Shown: positions 25,496 through 36,360, counted from the stretch's first letter. The stretch: 64,000 nt of DNA from Parasphingorhabdus sp. SCSIO 66989 (GCF_032852305.1 NZ_CP136594.1:1401501-1465500), one strand, 5' to 3'. The notes: generated by a model from the sequence alone, not told the origin. Made by a program: numbers and translations.

Positions 25496-26909
25496 GCACC
25501 GGCTTGCCCGTCCGCTGCATCTCGACATAGCGCTGCGTCAGTGCCTGATAATTGGTGCCATGGCAATTGACAAAACTGCGCTGCCACGCCGCGCCAGTCT
25601 GGCCATTGCGAAGCCGGTCCTCCAGGATGTCGTTGAAATAGATATTGAGGTCACCCGCATCGACCCCGGCTTTTTTCAGCGCATCGCAGGCCATGGGAAT
25701 AAGCTTCTCGAGCAACAGCACCTGCACATTGACTGTCTTCCCCGCCCAACGGACATCGGCATGCAGACCATGACGGGCACAGGCATAGAAATTCGCGCGG
25801 GCATCCTCAAATGGCGTCTCGCTTTCGGGCGGCGTTTCGGCATCAGCCAGAGCCAGCATAAGTCCGTGACACAGCGCCAGATTGGCGACGGTATCGACCA
25901 TACTCGGGCCAGCGGGCATCACCCGGTGTTCGATGCGTAGATGCGGTGAAAGATTGCCATCAAAGCCCAATATCGGCCTCACCCAGCGCCATATCGTGCC
26001 GTTCTGTAGCCTGAGATGCGGCAGCTTGCGGCCATCATCAGAAAGGGCGGGGAGCAGATCACCATAATGCATATTGAGCAGGAAAAGCTCGAGGAAGGAC
26101 TCTTTCAGATAACCCGTCCCCAGCGTTACCCGCTGCGCATTGCGACCGCTGGGCTCGCGGAAGTTGTCCATGCTGGTTGCCTGTTCAAAGGCCGGAATGC
26201 GGGTCTCATCCCAGAGCGACTTGCTGAACAGAAAGGGCGAATTGGCGGTGGCGGCGACCAAGGGGGCGGAAGCGATAACACCGGCATTATACAGCCGCAC
26301 CGCATCATCCTGATTGACCTTGAGATGCGATTGCAGCGAGGTGCATGCCGCCTCCAGCATCAGGTCCTCGGCGATATAGTCGAGCTTGTCATAGCCCTCG
26401 ATGGAAATATGCAGCGGCTGGTGATCGCGGCGTCGGAAGACCTCACGGTTGAGCGCACGATAGCGTTCTGAATCCGACATCCAGTCAGGCTTGAGCATTT
26501 CATTCCGGACGGTCGGCAATATCCCGATCATCACCGGCGACAGATCATGCGGCCGCCCGGCACGTTCGCATTTCTGCCAGCTTAGCGTGAGGTCATTTTG
26601 CGTCTGGAACAGCACGTCCTTGTTCAGGGTACGGATCGGCGCATTCAACTCAAAATTGAACTTGGAAAGCTCGGTAACAATGTCGGGATCATCGGCGGTC
26701 TCGATAAACTCGGCATTTTGTGGCGCAGGCAGGCAATCGGTATCGGTCAGCCAGCCTTCCAGCTCCAGCCCGACCGTAGGCACGTCATCCTCATCAAAGG
26801 CGCGCTCATCAAACCATTGTTTGAGCGTCGCCGTCTCGCGCCGCAGCCGATTGCGAAATTCCTCGCGATCCTCCGCGCTGAAATCACCACCCTCAATTTC
26901 CTGCCCCAT
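25479..26909 (-). CDS. glutamate-cysteine ligase family protein (GCS2-type)
   Basis: A 476-residue ATP-dependent carboxylate-amine ligase. GLELEGWLTDTDCLP near residue 50 holds the metal-binding Glu pair, TELSKFNFELNAP the second, and LSPHLRIEHRVMPAGPSMVDTVANLAL the third, as in the GCS2 fold. It would join an amino acid or amine to the gamma-carboxyl of glutamate, either in glutathione synthesis or in making a related gamma-glutamyl compound. GGGGAG precedes ATG 26909. A frame from 26999 is rejected. Overlap with an aspartoacylase-like hydrolase suggests a shared substrate. Confidence 0.82.
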   Translation of the reverse strand: MGQEIEGGDFSAEDREEFRNRLRRETATLKQWFDERAFDEDDVPTVGLELEGWLTDTDCLPAPQNAEFIETADDPDIVTELSKFNFELNAPIRTLNKDVLFQTQNDLTLSWQKCERAGRPHDLSPVMIGILPTVRNEMLKPDWMSDSERYRALNREVFRRRDHQPLHISIEGYDKLDYIAEDLMLEAACTSLQSHLKVNQDDAVRLYNAGVIASAPLVAATANSPFLFSKSLWDETRIPAFEQATSMDNFREPSGRNAQRVTLGTGYLKESFLELFLLNMHYGDLLPALSDDGRKLPHLRLQNGTIWRWVRPILGFDGNLSPHLRIEHRVMPAGPSMVDTVANLALCHGLMLALADAETPPESETPFEDARANFYACARHGLHADVRWAGKTVNVQVLLLEKLIPMACDALKKAGVDAGDLNIYFNDILEDRLRNGQTGAAWQRSFVNCHGTNYQALTQRYVEMQRTGKPVHEWTI

Positions 26910-27157
26910 AGGCACTCCCCGTACTTTTATTGCGGTAAGTGAAGCCGATTTAAGACAATGTTGCAATGGGGAAGGCGGTGGGGAGACGGTTGGACACACA
27001 AGATACAGGCTTTTGACTTCACCTCGTTCAGGAAAACCGTGCGCTTGTAATGGAAATACACTCTATCAAACATGATAATACGAGTGTAAAGAAATGCGAC
27101 GTTCTCTGTGACCAACCGACACAGTACAACACGGAATGAAAAACGGGAGAAAGCTTC

Positions 27158-27589
27158 ATGAAAAGACTATCATTGACCATAGCGACGGTCGCCGCTTTGA
27201 GTGTGTCGGCCTGTGCCCCGGCAGGCGAGTCAGGGGACGCGGAAGCCGATTCAGATACCGAAACCGCTGCAGATGATGATATGGAGCGCCCTGACGAGAC
27301 TCCGGCGATTACGGCTTCCGACGATACTATGGCGCTGACCTGCGCCGATTTTCTCGAGACCGCGGCCATTGCCACCGCCGAGGAGCAGGATGAGGCTGCT
27401 ATCGCGGCCCAGGATGAGCTTTCCAATGGCCTGATCTGGCTGCACGGCTATCTCTACGCCGCCAATGACGGCGAAGTCGGTGTCCTCAGCCAGGAGTGGA
27501 TGGAGACCAATGTGAAGCGGGTTTATGAAACCTGTAATGCCGCTGAAGACCCGGCCAAGGTCAATCTGTTTGAGGTGGCAAAATCATGA
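27158..27589 (+). CDS. HdeA/HdeB-like lipoprotein
   Basis: A 143-residue secreted protein. The signal peptide ends in a lipobox (VSAC, C at 19). After an acidic linker of Asp/Glu/Ala, the C-terminal 90 residues resemble HdeA-type acid chaperones: LTCADFL, a WLHGYLYA stretch and VYETC, with two Cys likely forming the family disulfide. HdeA proteins hold periplasmic clients in folding-competent states at low pH. The stop codon overlaps the next gene's ATG (ATGA). GGGAG precedes the start. Confidence 0.68.
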   Translation: MKRLSLTIATVAALSVSACAPAGESGDAEADSDTETAADDDMERPDETPAITASDDTMALTCADFLETAAIATAEEQDEAAIAAQDELSNGLIWLHGYLYAANDGEVGVLSQEWMETNVKRVYETCNAAEDPAKVNLFEVAKS

Positions 27590-27948
27590 AGCTGTTGCAC
27601 CTGATGACCGCCGCTGCTGTTGCAGCTGTTAGCCTCACCGTCGTCGCTGATGTCGCTGAGGCGCGCAAACGCCACCATCACCACCATCACCATGACTGGG
27701 ACAATCGCCGCGATGCCCGCCGTGCCGGGATCATCGCCGGAACAGCCGCTGCCGGAATCTCGCGCGCCGTAGCAAATGACAATGCCCGCGATCATTATCG
27801 CGAATGCATGGATTATTACGGTTTCAACAATCGCTATGAGCGCTATTGCCGCGAGGAATATTATCGCGACCAATATCGCGGCCGCCGCGCCGCCAGACGC
27901 GCGGGCGTGGTTGTTGGCCTTGGTGTTCGGGAAATCGTCCGCGATTGA
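27586..27948 (+). CDS. secreted His/Arg-rich protein of unknown function
   Basis: A 120-residue protein with a Sec signal peptide of about 24 residues (AAAVAAVSLTVVADVAEA) and then RKRHHHHHHH, a natural seven-His run, followed by a highly basic, Tyr/Arg-rich region. Metal binding (Ni, Zn or Cu) in the periplasm is an inference from the His run. It contains one glycine-rich hydrophobic stretch, GIIAGTAAAGI. Overlaps the HdeA-like gene by four bases, so the two are coupled. Confidence 0.72.
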   Translation: MKLLHLMTAAAVAAVSLTVVADVAEARKRHHHHHHHDWDNRRDARRAGIIAGTAAAGISRAVANDNARDHYRECMDYYGFNNRYERYCREEYYRDQYRGRRAARRAGVVVGLGVREIVRD

Positions 27949-27979
27949 TCGCGGGTTTGGAGAATAGCGAAATTGGATA

Positions 27980-28055
<76 letters not shown>

Positions 28056-28152
28056 ATGCCGGGGTAACCGGGCTGCCGATTCGTGAGGCAGAGCGGGGTA
28101 AATAGGGATTTTTGCGCGGATGAAAAGGGTTTTCTTCTGCACTTGCGCTGAT

Positions 28153-29286
28153 TTAGGCCAATATTCCGCTGCTCAGGCTGGTTTGGGGTTGTCTTCGTGT
28201 CTGGCGGTCTATGGCCATCAGCATGCCGACACAGATCATCACCGTCAGCATAGATGAGCCGCCATGGCTTAAAAAGGGCAGGGGGATGCCGACCACCGGG
28301 GCGAGGCCCATGACCATCATCATGTTGATCGCGGCATAGAGGAAGATGGTCATGGTAAGGCCGCCCGCGAGCAGCTTGGAAAAGCGGCTGGGTGCATCGA
28401 TGGAAAGCCGCCAGCCCCAGCGGAGCAGCAGGAAATAGGCGATGATGACGGCGATGCCGCCGATCAGCCCCCATTCCTCGGCCATGGTGGCAAAGACGAA
28501 ATCGGTATGGCCTTCGGGCAGATAGTCGAGATGGCTTTGTGAGCCATTGAGAAAGCCCTTGCCGTCAATGCCGCCCGAACCGATAGCGATTTTTGACTGG
28601 GTGATATGATAGCCCGAGCCCAGCGGGTCATTTTCCGGATTGAGGAAGGTTGCGACCCTGCGCTGTTGATAAGGCTCGAGCAGGAACAGATAGGCAAGCG
28701 GAATCGCGATGGCCGCGACGACGCCTGCGCCGACAAACAGGCGCATTGGGAGACCGGCGAGAAAGGCGACGGTGACTGCGCCGACGCAGATGGTGATGGT
28801 GGTGCCAAGATCAGGCTGCAGCAGCACCAATGCCGCTGGCAGCCCCATCATGATCAGCAGCGGCCAGATCGCGCTCCAGCTGCGGATCATGGTGGGCGGC
28901 AAGGCGCTGTAGAAACGGGCGACCATCAGCACGATGGCGGGTTTCATCAGTTCTGACGGCTGGATCCGCATAAAGCCCAGTTCCAGCCAACGCTGGCTGC
29001 CGCCTCTGACCTGGCCGAGAATTTCGACGCCAAGCAGCATCAGCAGGATGATCACAAACACCGGCAAGGCCGCGAATTTGAACAGCTCTTCGGGCATATA
29101 GCTGATCACCAGCGCCATCACGAGAAACACCATGAAACGCGCCGCATGCAGCCCGGCCCAGGGGCTGAACGAACCACCGGCGGCGGAATAGAGAATGGCG
29201 ACGCCAAAACCGGTAAACACCAGCAGCAGCAGGATTATCCCCCATGGCTGGTTGCGAAGGGGTTGAGGGACGAGCGCAATCTGCAT
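28153..29286 (-). CDS. rodA: rod-shape peptidoglycan glycosyltransferase RodA
   Basis: A 377-residue SEDS protein with about ten transmembrane helices, including RWLELGFMRIQPSELMKPAIVLMVARF, LLQPDLGTTI (the catalytic-Asp region) and NMMMVMGLAPVVGIPLPFLSHGGSS. It polymerises lipid II glycan strands and pairs with PBP2. It is the last gene of the mreB-mreC-mreD-mrdA-rodA run, three bases after mrdA. Confidence 0.95.
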   Translation of the reverse strand: MQIALVPQPLRNQPWGIILLLLVFTGFGVAILYSAAGGSFSPWAGLHAARFMVFLVMALVISYMPEELFKFAALPVFVIILLMLLGVEILGQVRGGSQRWLELGFMRIQPSELMKPAIVLMVARFYSALPPTMIRSWSAIWPLLIMMGLPAALVLLQPDLGTTITICVGAVTVAFLAGLPMRLFVGAGVVAAIAIPLAYLFLLEPYQQRRVATFLNPENDPLGSGYHITQSKIAIGSGGIDGKGFLNGSQSHLDYLPEGHTDFVFATMAEEWGLIGGIAVIIAYFLLLRWGWRLSIDAPSRFSKLLAGGLTMTIFLYAAINMMMVMGLAPVVGIPLPFLSHGGSSMLTVMICVGMLMAIDRQTRRQPQTSLSSGILA

Positions 29287-29289
29287 TGA

Positions 29290-31239
29290 TCAGCCCGCCT
29301 CGGCCTCATCATCGGCGCTGTCGTCGCTTTCATTACCAGCAGAAGCGGCGGCCTTATTGGCCTGAAACGCGGCGAATTTGGTTGCGGCGCGCTCTTCTAT
29401 GGTGCCGCCCCATCCTGCTTCGAGCGCGGCGATGTCATTAAGGGCGCGGTCACGGTCAAACAGGAAGGTCAGCACATCACGCGCCACCGGATAGGCGGCG
29501 CCCGATCCGCCGCCATGTTCAATCACCACCGAGCAGGCATAGCGCGGATTGTCATAGGGCGCGAAACAGACGAACAGGCCATGGTCACGGAAACGCCAGG
29601 GCACATTGCGGCCATCGCCGCGCGACAGGCTAACCACTTGCGCAGTGCCGGTCTTGCCCGCAACCTCGACATTCTCGACCGGCAGGCGCGCGCGGCGGGC
29701 GGTGCCGGCACCATGGACCACATGCAGCATGCCCTTGCGAATGGTCTCCAGATGCTCCGGGCTGATCTGCATTGCCGGATGTTTGGTCTTGCGCGTCTTG
29801 ACCAGCAGATTGGGCTCCAGCTTCTGACCGCTCGCCATGCGCGCGGTCATCACCGCCAGTTGCAGCGGGTTGGTCAGCACATAGCCCTGGCCGATAGAGG
29901 AGTTGGCGGTGTCCGCGCCGGTCCACCGCCGATCATATTTGCGCTCGAGCCACACCGGGTCAGGCACGGTGCCATAAAACTGGTTCTGCACCGGCAGGTC
30001 ATATTCCTCGCCCAGACCATGCCGTCGCATCATCGCAGCCACCGGGTCCATGCCAATGCGCTGCGCCATCTTGTAGAAATAGGTGTCACAGCTCTGGGCG
30101 ATGGCCTTGTCCATATTCACCGTGCCATGGTTGCTGTGGCAGCGGAAAAAGCGGTTGCCGACACGGGTGCCGCCGCCGCAGGTCACCGTTTCTTCCGGGT
30201 CGATCCCGGCTTCGAGAAAGGCGAGGCAATTCATCGGCTTGATGGTGGAGCCCGGCGGGTAAAGACCAACCAGCGACTTGTTGCGCAGCGGCACATGGTC
30301 GTCCTCGCGCAGCATGGCATATTCGTCGAAGCCAATGCCGTCGGAAAAGCTGTTGGGGTCAAAGCTGGGCATCGAGGCGAGGCACAATATGTCGCCATTT
30401 TTGCAGTCCATGACGATGACCGAGCCCGATTCTTCGCCGAGGCGGCGCGCGGCATAGCGTTGCAGCTCGGCATCGATGGTCAGCTTGACCGGATCGCCGG
30501 GAACATCATCGCGCTTTTCCAGATCGCGCACCACGCGCCCGCGCGCGGTGACTTCCACCCGACGCGCACCCGGCTCACCGCGCAGTTCCTGCTCAAACTT
30601 CTTTTCCAGTCCGTCCTTGCCGATCTTGAAGCCCGGCGTGATCAGCAGCGGATTGGGTTCGGCATCATATTCCTCGGCATTGGCAACGCCGACATAGCCG
30701 ACCAGATGGCCAACTGCTGCACCAGCGGGATATTGCCTGCTAAAGCCCTGTATAGGCGCGACGCCGGGCAGATCGGGCAGGCGGACGCTGACTGCAGCAT
30801 AATCCTCCCAGCGCAGGCCGGAGGCGACCTGTACCGGCTGAAACCCGCGTGATTGATCGAGATCGCGACGGATGCGCTCTATTTCATCATCGGGCAGGTT
30901 GAGCAGCAGCGCCAGCTCATCGAGCGTCTGTTCCGGGTTCACCAGGCGGTCCGGGATGATATCGACACGAAAATCGGCGCGGTTGCTGGCAATCGGTTTG
31001 CCATTGCGGTCAATGATCCAGCCCCGGCGCGGCGGCACCAGCGTCAGATTGACGCGGTTGCTTTCCGAGAGCATCTCATAGCGCTCATTTTCAGCGACAG
31101 CGATATAGGTCATGCGCCCGGCGAGCAGCAGCCCGACGCCTGCCTGCGCGCCGCCGATCAACAGTGAGCGACGGTTAAAGGTGATGTTTTGAGATGCTGC
31201 AGAGATGATCTTCTTTTTGCCCTTGCCCAATATGCTCAT
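29290..31239 (-). CDS. mrdA: penicillin-binding protein 2
   Basis: A 649-residue class B PBP and transpeptidase of the elongasome. One N-terminal membrane helix lies near residues 26-42, a pedestal domain follows, and the transpeptidase domain has the nucleophile in S331-T-I-K334, SSIGQGY as the SxN region, and KTGT near residue 532. About 50 extra residues, rich in Ala, Glu and Asp, extend the C-terminus. The start overlaps the mreD stop (ATGA). Confidence 0.95.
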   Translation of the reverse strand: MSILGKGKKKIISAASQNITFNRRSLLIGGAQAGVGLLLAGRMTYIAVAENERYEMLSESNRVNLTLVPPRRGWIIDRNGKPIASNRADFRVDIIPDRLVNPEQTLDELALLLNLPDDEIERIRRDLDQSRGFQPVQVASGLRWEDYAAVSVRLPDLPGVAPIQGFSRQYPAGAAVGHLVGYVGVANAEEYDAEPNPLLITPGFKIGKDGLEKKFEQELRGEPGARRVEVTARGRVVRDLEKRDDVPGDPVKLTIDAELQRYAARRLGEESGSVIVMDCKNGDILCLASMPSFDPNSFSDGIGFDEYAMLREDDHVPLRNKSLVGLYPPGSTIKPMNCLAFLEAGIDPEETVTCGGGTRVGNRFFRCHSNHGTVNMDKAIAQSCDTYFYKMAQRIGMDPVAAMMRRHGLGEEYDLPVQNQFYGTVPDPVWLERKYDRRWTGADTANSSIGQGYVLTNPLQLAVMTARMASGQKLEPNLLVKTRKTKHPAMQISPEHLETIRKGMLHVVHGAGTARRARLPVENVEVAGKTGTAQVVSLSRGDGRNVPWRFRDHGLFVCFAPYDNPRYACSVVIEHGGGSGAAYPVARDVLTFLFDRDRALNDIAALEAGWGGTIEERAATKFAAFQANKAAASAGNESDDSADDEAEAG

Positions 31240-31754
31240 GGCCGCAGTCTCCGCGCATCAATCCAGGCGGTAAAGCGCAAGATGAGGGGAAAGAGAACCA
31301 TGGACAGCGCTATCTGTGGCAAAAGAGCTAAAGGTACGATCGAAGCATCATGGGCAATATTTATAGCATATCCCGCAACAATCGCGAACAGGATGAATAG
31401 GCTGGCCACCACCCATTCCTGTCGAAAGCCGCGAAACGCAAAGCGTTGATCCGCCAGATCGAGCAAAATCAGTGTCACCGACCAGATGAGCATAGCAGAA
31501 CCCAATGGCTGACCGCTGAACAGATCATCCACCAGGCCCAGCGGCGCGCCGACCCAGATCGGCCAGAATTGCGGCCGCAAAAGCCGCCATGCCAGCAGCA
31601 CCATAAAGCCCAAAGGTGGCAACAAGGGCATGGTGGCGATGATCGGCAGCAACAGCGGCAGGGCGCTGGCAATAACCACCGAGACTATGGGATAGAGCCG
31701 CAGCTTCAGCCCCGATTTTTGTTGATTGATACGCGGTTGATAACGGCGCGCCAT
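31236..31754 (-). CDS. mreD: rod-shape-determining protein MreD
   Basis: A 172-residue integral membrane protein with about five helices. The middle has LGLVDDLFSGQPLGSAMLIW, a pattern found in MreD. It links the cytoskeletal MreB to the wall enzymes. The start shares a base with the mreC stop (TAATG) and its stop overlaps mrdA, so the whole run is translationally coupled. Confidence 0.9.
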   Translation of the reverse strand: MARRYQPRINQQKSGLKLRLYPIVSVVIASALPLLLPIIATMPLLPPLGFMVLLAWRLLRPQFWPIWVGAPLGLVDDLFSGQPLGSAMLIWSVTLILLDLADQRFAFRGFRQEWVVASLFILFAIVAGYAINIAHDASIVPLALLPQIALSMVLFPLILRFTAWIDARRLRP

Positions 31755-32698
31755 TATTCGGCTCCATCGCCGCTATCGGCCTCTTCACCGCTTTCCGCTG
31801 CTTGATCGCCTGCATTTGGCCGACTGCCTTCTCCTCCCGACTCTTGGGAAACAAGGTCGGGCTGATAGACTTTTTGCACCATGACAAAATCGGTAGCGGC
31901 GGGATCGCTCAGCAAGGTCGCCAATGCACCATCGCTGGTGATCTCGCGGATGACCGCCACCGGGATATTGGGGCGATATAGCCCGCCACTGCCCGATGTG
32001 ACCATGATATCGCCTTCCTTGAACGGATTGACGCCGACATTGATCAGCCGGATGGCCACATCACCATTGCCCAGCCCTTCGGTAAAGGCGACCACGCCAT
32101 CGCTTGCGCGCTTGACTGGAATGACATTACGCGGGTCAGTGAGCAGCAGCACGCGCGCGGTGTTGGGCGTGGTTTCAACCACACGTCCGATCAGGCCCTT
32201 TGGCGCGCGGACCGGTTGGCCACGCTCCACCCCTTGGCGCGAGCCCGCACCCATGGTGGCAAAACGTCGGGTGCTGGATGCCGAGGAGCTGATCAGCCGG
32301 GCAATGGTTACCGGGTCGGCCTCGGTCTGGCGCAGCTCCAGCAATCGCCGCAATCGCTGGTTCTCTTGTTTCAGCGCGCGGGCTTCCACCAATTGAGTAC
32401 GGCTGTCATCGAGCTCGCGCTGCAATTCGGCGTTTTTGGAACCGGCGTCGAAATAGGCTGCGATCTCCTGCCAGCCATTTTGTGCACCGGAGCGGGCGCG
32501 GGCCAGTGTGCCGGACACTGGTGCCGCCGCTTCAGAAGCGGCACCGCGCAAAACCGAGAATCCGGCGGGATCAATCCAGGACAGAGCAAGCAGGAACAGC
32601 CCGACAAAGCCGCCCAGTATGGCGAGCACATAGCCGGTAAAGGCACGGTAATGGGCCTTGCGACTGAAGCCGAGACGCCGTTTGTCTGGCGTCGCCAT
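31754..32698 (-). CDS. mreC: rod-shape-determining protein MreC
   Basis: A 314-residue bitopic protein with a membrane helix near residues 20-45, then a coiled coil (residues about 80-125) and the beta-barrel periplasmic part with AKGLIGRVVETTPNTARVLLLTDPRNVIPV. The C-terminal tail is Glu/Gly-rich. It interacts with PBP2 to activate the elongasome. Begins 33 bases after mreB. Confidence 0.93.
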   Translation of the reverse strand: MATPDKRRLGFSRKAHYRAFTGYVLAILGGFVGLFLLALSWIDPAGFSVLRGAASEAAAPVSGTLARARSGAQNGWQEIAAYFDAGSKNAELQRELDDSRTQLVEARALKQENQRLRRLLELRQTEADPVTIARLISSSASSTRRFATMGAGSRQGVERGQPVRAPKGLIGRVVETTPNTARVLLLTDPRNVIPVKRASDGVVAFTEGLGNGDVAIRLINVGVNPFKEGDIMVTSGSGGLYRPNIPVAVIREITSDGALATLLSDPAATDFVMVQKVYQPDLVSQESGGEGSRPNAGDQAAESGEEADSGDGAE

Positions 32699-32731
32699 CC
32701 TGCTTTCCTTTCTAAACGAATGCGTCGGCGA

Positions 32732-33919
<1,188 letters not shown>

Positions 33920-33952
33920 TCACTGGCGCTTCACCGTCTTAAATAGGCTGTC

Positions 33953-35809
33953 ATGCCCATTCGCAAACTTCCTGATGCCCTGATCAATCGTATCGCCGCT
34001 GGTGAGGTGGTCGAGCGTCCGGCGAGCGCGCTTAAGGAAATTATCGAAAATGCGATTGATGCAGGCGCGCAGAATATAGCGATTCGCTTGTCGGGCGGCG
34101 GGCTGGAGAGCTTTGCCGTGCGTGATGATGGTTGCGGTATGGAGCGTGACGAGATGGTGCTGGCACTGGAACGACATGCCACCTCAAAGCTTCCCGATGA
34201 CGCGATTGAGCAGGTAGCCACGCTGGGCTTTCGCGGTGAAGCGCTGCCCTCCATTGCCAGTGTCGCCCGAATGCAGCTCACCAGCCGGACAACAGAGGGT
34301 GATGGCTGGTCGATGACCTTGGACCATGGCCAGAAGATTGCCGATGGGCCGGCTGCAACGATGAAGGGCACCGAGATTATCGTGTCGGATATGTTCGCCA
34401 AGGTCCCGGCACGGCGCAAATTCCTGCGCACGCCGCGCAGCGAATATGCTGCGTGCACCGATGTGGTGAAGCGGCTGGCGATGGCGCGGCCCGATATCGG
34501 CTTCCGGTTGGAGCATGATGGCCGCACCGCGATCAATGTGCAGCCAGGACAGGACAAGCTGGCGCGGGTCGCGGCGCTGACCGCGCGCGGACTGGCGGAA
34601 AACAGCATTGCCATCCATCTCGAGCGCGAAGGCGTCACGCTGAGCGGTGTCGCAGGTCTGCCGACGTTTAACCGGGGTGTCGCCGATCATCAGTTCCTGT
34701 TCGTCAATGATCGTCCGGTAAAGGACCGGATGCTCACCGGCGCGGTGCGCGCGGCCTATGCCGAGATGTTGGCGCGTGACCGCCATCCAGTGGTGGCGCT
34801 CTATCTCAGCGTTCCGGCGAGCGAGGTGGATGTGAATGTCCACCCGGCCAAGACTGAGGTGCGCTTTCGCAATGCGGCGATGATCCGTGGGATGATTGTT
34901 TCCGGCTTGCGGCGGGCATTGGATGAAAATGGCTTCCGCGCGGTGCAACGGCCATCGGAAAGTGCGCTGGAGCGGTGGCAGGCGGAGCCGGTCAAGGGCG
35001 ATCCGTCCTTCTTCTCCCCCGCCCCTTTAGGGAAGGGGGCCGGGGGGTGGGGGCGTCTCGCAGGCGCGGCGCTGATGGATAACCCCCACCCCAACCCCTC
35101 CCCTGAGCCGGAGGCCACCGGAGGTGAACGGGAGGGGCTAAGCTTGCGCGAAACTCCCGACAGTTATGTCTACGCCGAACCACTAGGCCGCGCCGAGCCT
35201 GCCATCGAATCCGTTCCCGATCCCGTGCAGCATCCGCTCGGCGTAGCGCGTGGGCAGGTGGACAAGACCTATATTGTCGCCGAGGCCGAGGACGGACTGG
35301 TGATTGTCGATCAGCACGCAGCGCATGAGCGGCTGGTGCTGGAGCGGATGCGCGCGGCGAAACAGGGGGGGACCATCCCGTCACAAGGGTTGCTGGTGCC
35401 GGAGATCGTCGAACTGGAAGAAACCGCCTGCGACCGGCTCGAAGCGCGTCTTGAAGACATGGCGGCGCTGGGGCTGGAGGCTGAGCGTTTTGGTCCCACC
35501 GCTATGGCGGTGCGCTCCGTCCCGGCGATGCTCAAGAAAGTCGATATTGCTAAGCTTATGCAGGATCTGGCGGATGAGCTGGCGGGTCTAGGCGATATGC
35601 TCAGCCTTAATGAACGCATCGAGCATGTCGCCGCAACCATGGCCTGTCACGGCTCGGTGCGCGCAGGGCGGGTGCTTAATGTTGCGGAAATGAATGCGCT
35701 CTTGCGCGAGATGGAGCAGACCCCACATTCAGGCCAGTGCAATCATGGCCGACCAACATGGGTCAAGCTGGCGCATGAGGACATAGAAAAACTGTTCGGG
35801 AGAAAGTGA
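33953..35809 (+). CDS. mutL: DNA mismatch repair protein MutL, with in-frame palindromic insertion
   Basis: A 618-residue MutL. The GHKL ATPase domain has IAAGEVVERPASALKEIIENAIDAGA, RDDGCGM and TLGFRGEALPSIASVA. The C-terminal domain carries the endonuclease motif DQHAAHERLVLE at residues 453-464 and CNHGRP near the end. The linker between them is interrupted at about residues 354-396 by a translated type D palindromic element, giving Pro/Gly-rich sequence such as NPHPNPSPE. A TATAAT hexamer at 33874-33879 is a candidate -10 box, though no well-spaced -35 is seen. The enzyme nicks the unmethylated strand during repair. Confidence 0.93.
   Translation: MPIRKLPDALINRIAAGEVVERPASALKEIIENAIDAGAQNIAIRLSGGGLESFAVRDDGCGMERDEMVLALERHATSKLPDDAIEQVATLGFRGEALPSIASVARMQLTSRTTEGDGWSMTLDHGQKIADGPAATMKGTEIIVSDMFAKVPARRKFLRTPRSEYAACTDVVKRLAMARPDIGFRLEHDGRTAINVQPGQDKLARVAALTARGLAENSIAIHLEREGVTLSGVAGLPTFNRGVADHQFLFVNDRPVKDRMLTGAVRAAYAEMLARDRHPVVALYLSVPASEVDVNVHPAKTEVRFRNAAMIRGMIVSGLRRALDENGFRAVQRPSESALERWQAEPVKGDPSFFSPAPLGKGAGGWGRLAGAALMDNPHPNPSPEPEATGGEREGLSLRETPDSYVYAEPLGRAEPAIESVPDPVQHPLGVARGQVDKTYIVAEAEDGLVIVDQHAAHERLVLERMRAAKQGGTIPSQGLLVPEIVELEETACDRLEARLEDMAALGLEAERFGPTAMAVRSVPAMLKKVDIAKLMQDLADELAGLGDMLSLNERIEHVAATMACHGSVRAGRVLNVAEMNALLREMEQTPHSGQCNHGRPTWVKLAHEDIEKLFGRK
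35014..35139. repeat. palindromic dispersed repeat, type D copy 2, inside mutL
   Basis: G/C-rich arms CTCCCCCGCCCCTTTAGGGA and CCCCTCCCCTGAGCCG with GAACGGGAGGGGCTAA lie wholly inside the mutL reading frame, in the flexible linker. The element keeps the frame open. Confidence 0.82.
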
Positions 35810-35811
35810 AT

Positions 35812-36360
35812 ATGCGGAAATCTGTTATCGCTCTGGCGCTGTGTGGCACAATATTGGCCAGTGGCTGCGCACGGCAGGAGCCGATCACCGAGGAAGAACT
35901 GCAACGCACTCCCGAAACACCGGTTGTCGCCGATGACACTGCTGTTGTTGAGGAAACAGAGGTCGCCTCTGAAACAGAAGAGACCGGTGCCGAAGCTGGC
36001 CCGGCGCTGCAAGCCATGGCCTTTACGGAAGCCGAAGGCGTGGTTGAATCGGGTCTGGGCTGTGCCTTTATCAGCGCCGATGATGAAGCTTTGTTCTTTG
36101 TCGATGACACCGCCAATGCCGCGGTCAAGCTGAATGATACTGTGGTCGCACTCAAGACCGAGGGCGAGGCCAATTACGAAGCGGTAGAGCAGGGCGGCAC
36201 CTATGCCACCGAAGCGCTCAGCATCACCATTGATCGTGCCGAGGGCGAGGGTGAAACATCAGCGCTGGAAACCATCGAATGGTCAGCAACGCTGAACGTG
36301 ACTCAGGATGAAGGCGGCAGCCGCAGCTATGAAGGCGGCCGCTATAGCTGCGGGGCTTAA
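35812..36360 (+). CDS. lipoprotein of unknown function
   Basis: A 182-residue secreted protein with a signal peptide and lipobox (LASGC, C at 18 or 19) followed by an acidic Glu/Thr linker. The C-terminal half reads ADDEALFFVDDTANAAVKLND and ends in a Cys-containing RYSCGA. I recognise no family. GGGAGA precedes ATG 35812; a GTG at 35806 would overlap the mutL stop. Cotranscription with mutL is likely. Confidence 0.7.
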   Translation: MRKSVIALALCGTILASGCARQEPITEEELQRTPETPVVADDTAVVEETEVASETEETGAEAGPALQAMAFTEAEGVVESGLGCAFISADDEALFFVDDTANAAVKLNDTVVALKTEGEANYEAVEQGGTYATEALSITIDRAEGEGETSALETIEWSATLNVTQDEGGSRSYEGGRYSCGA

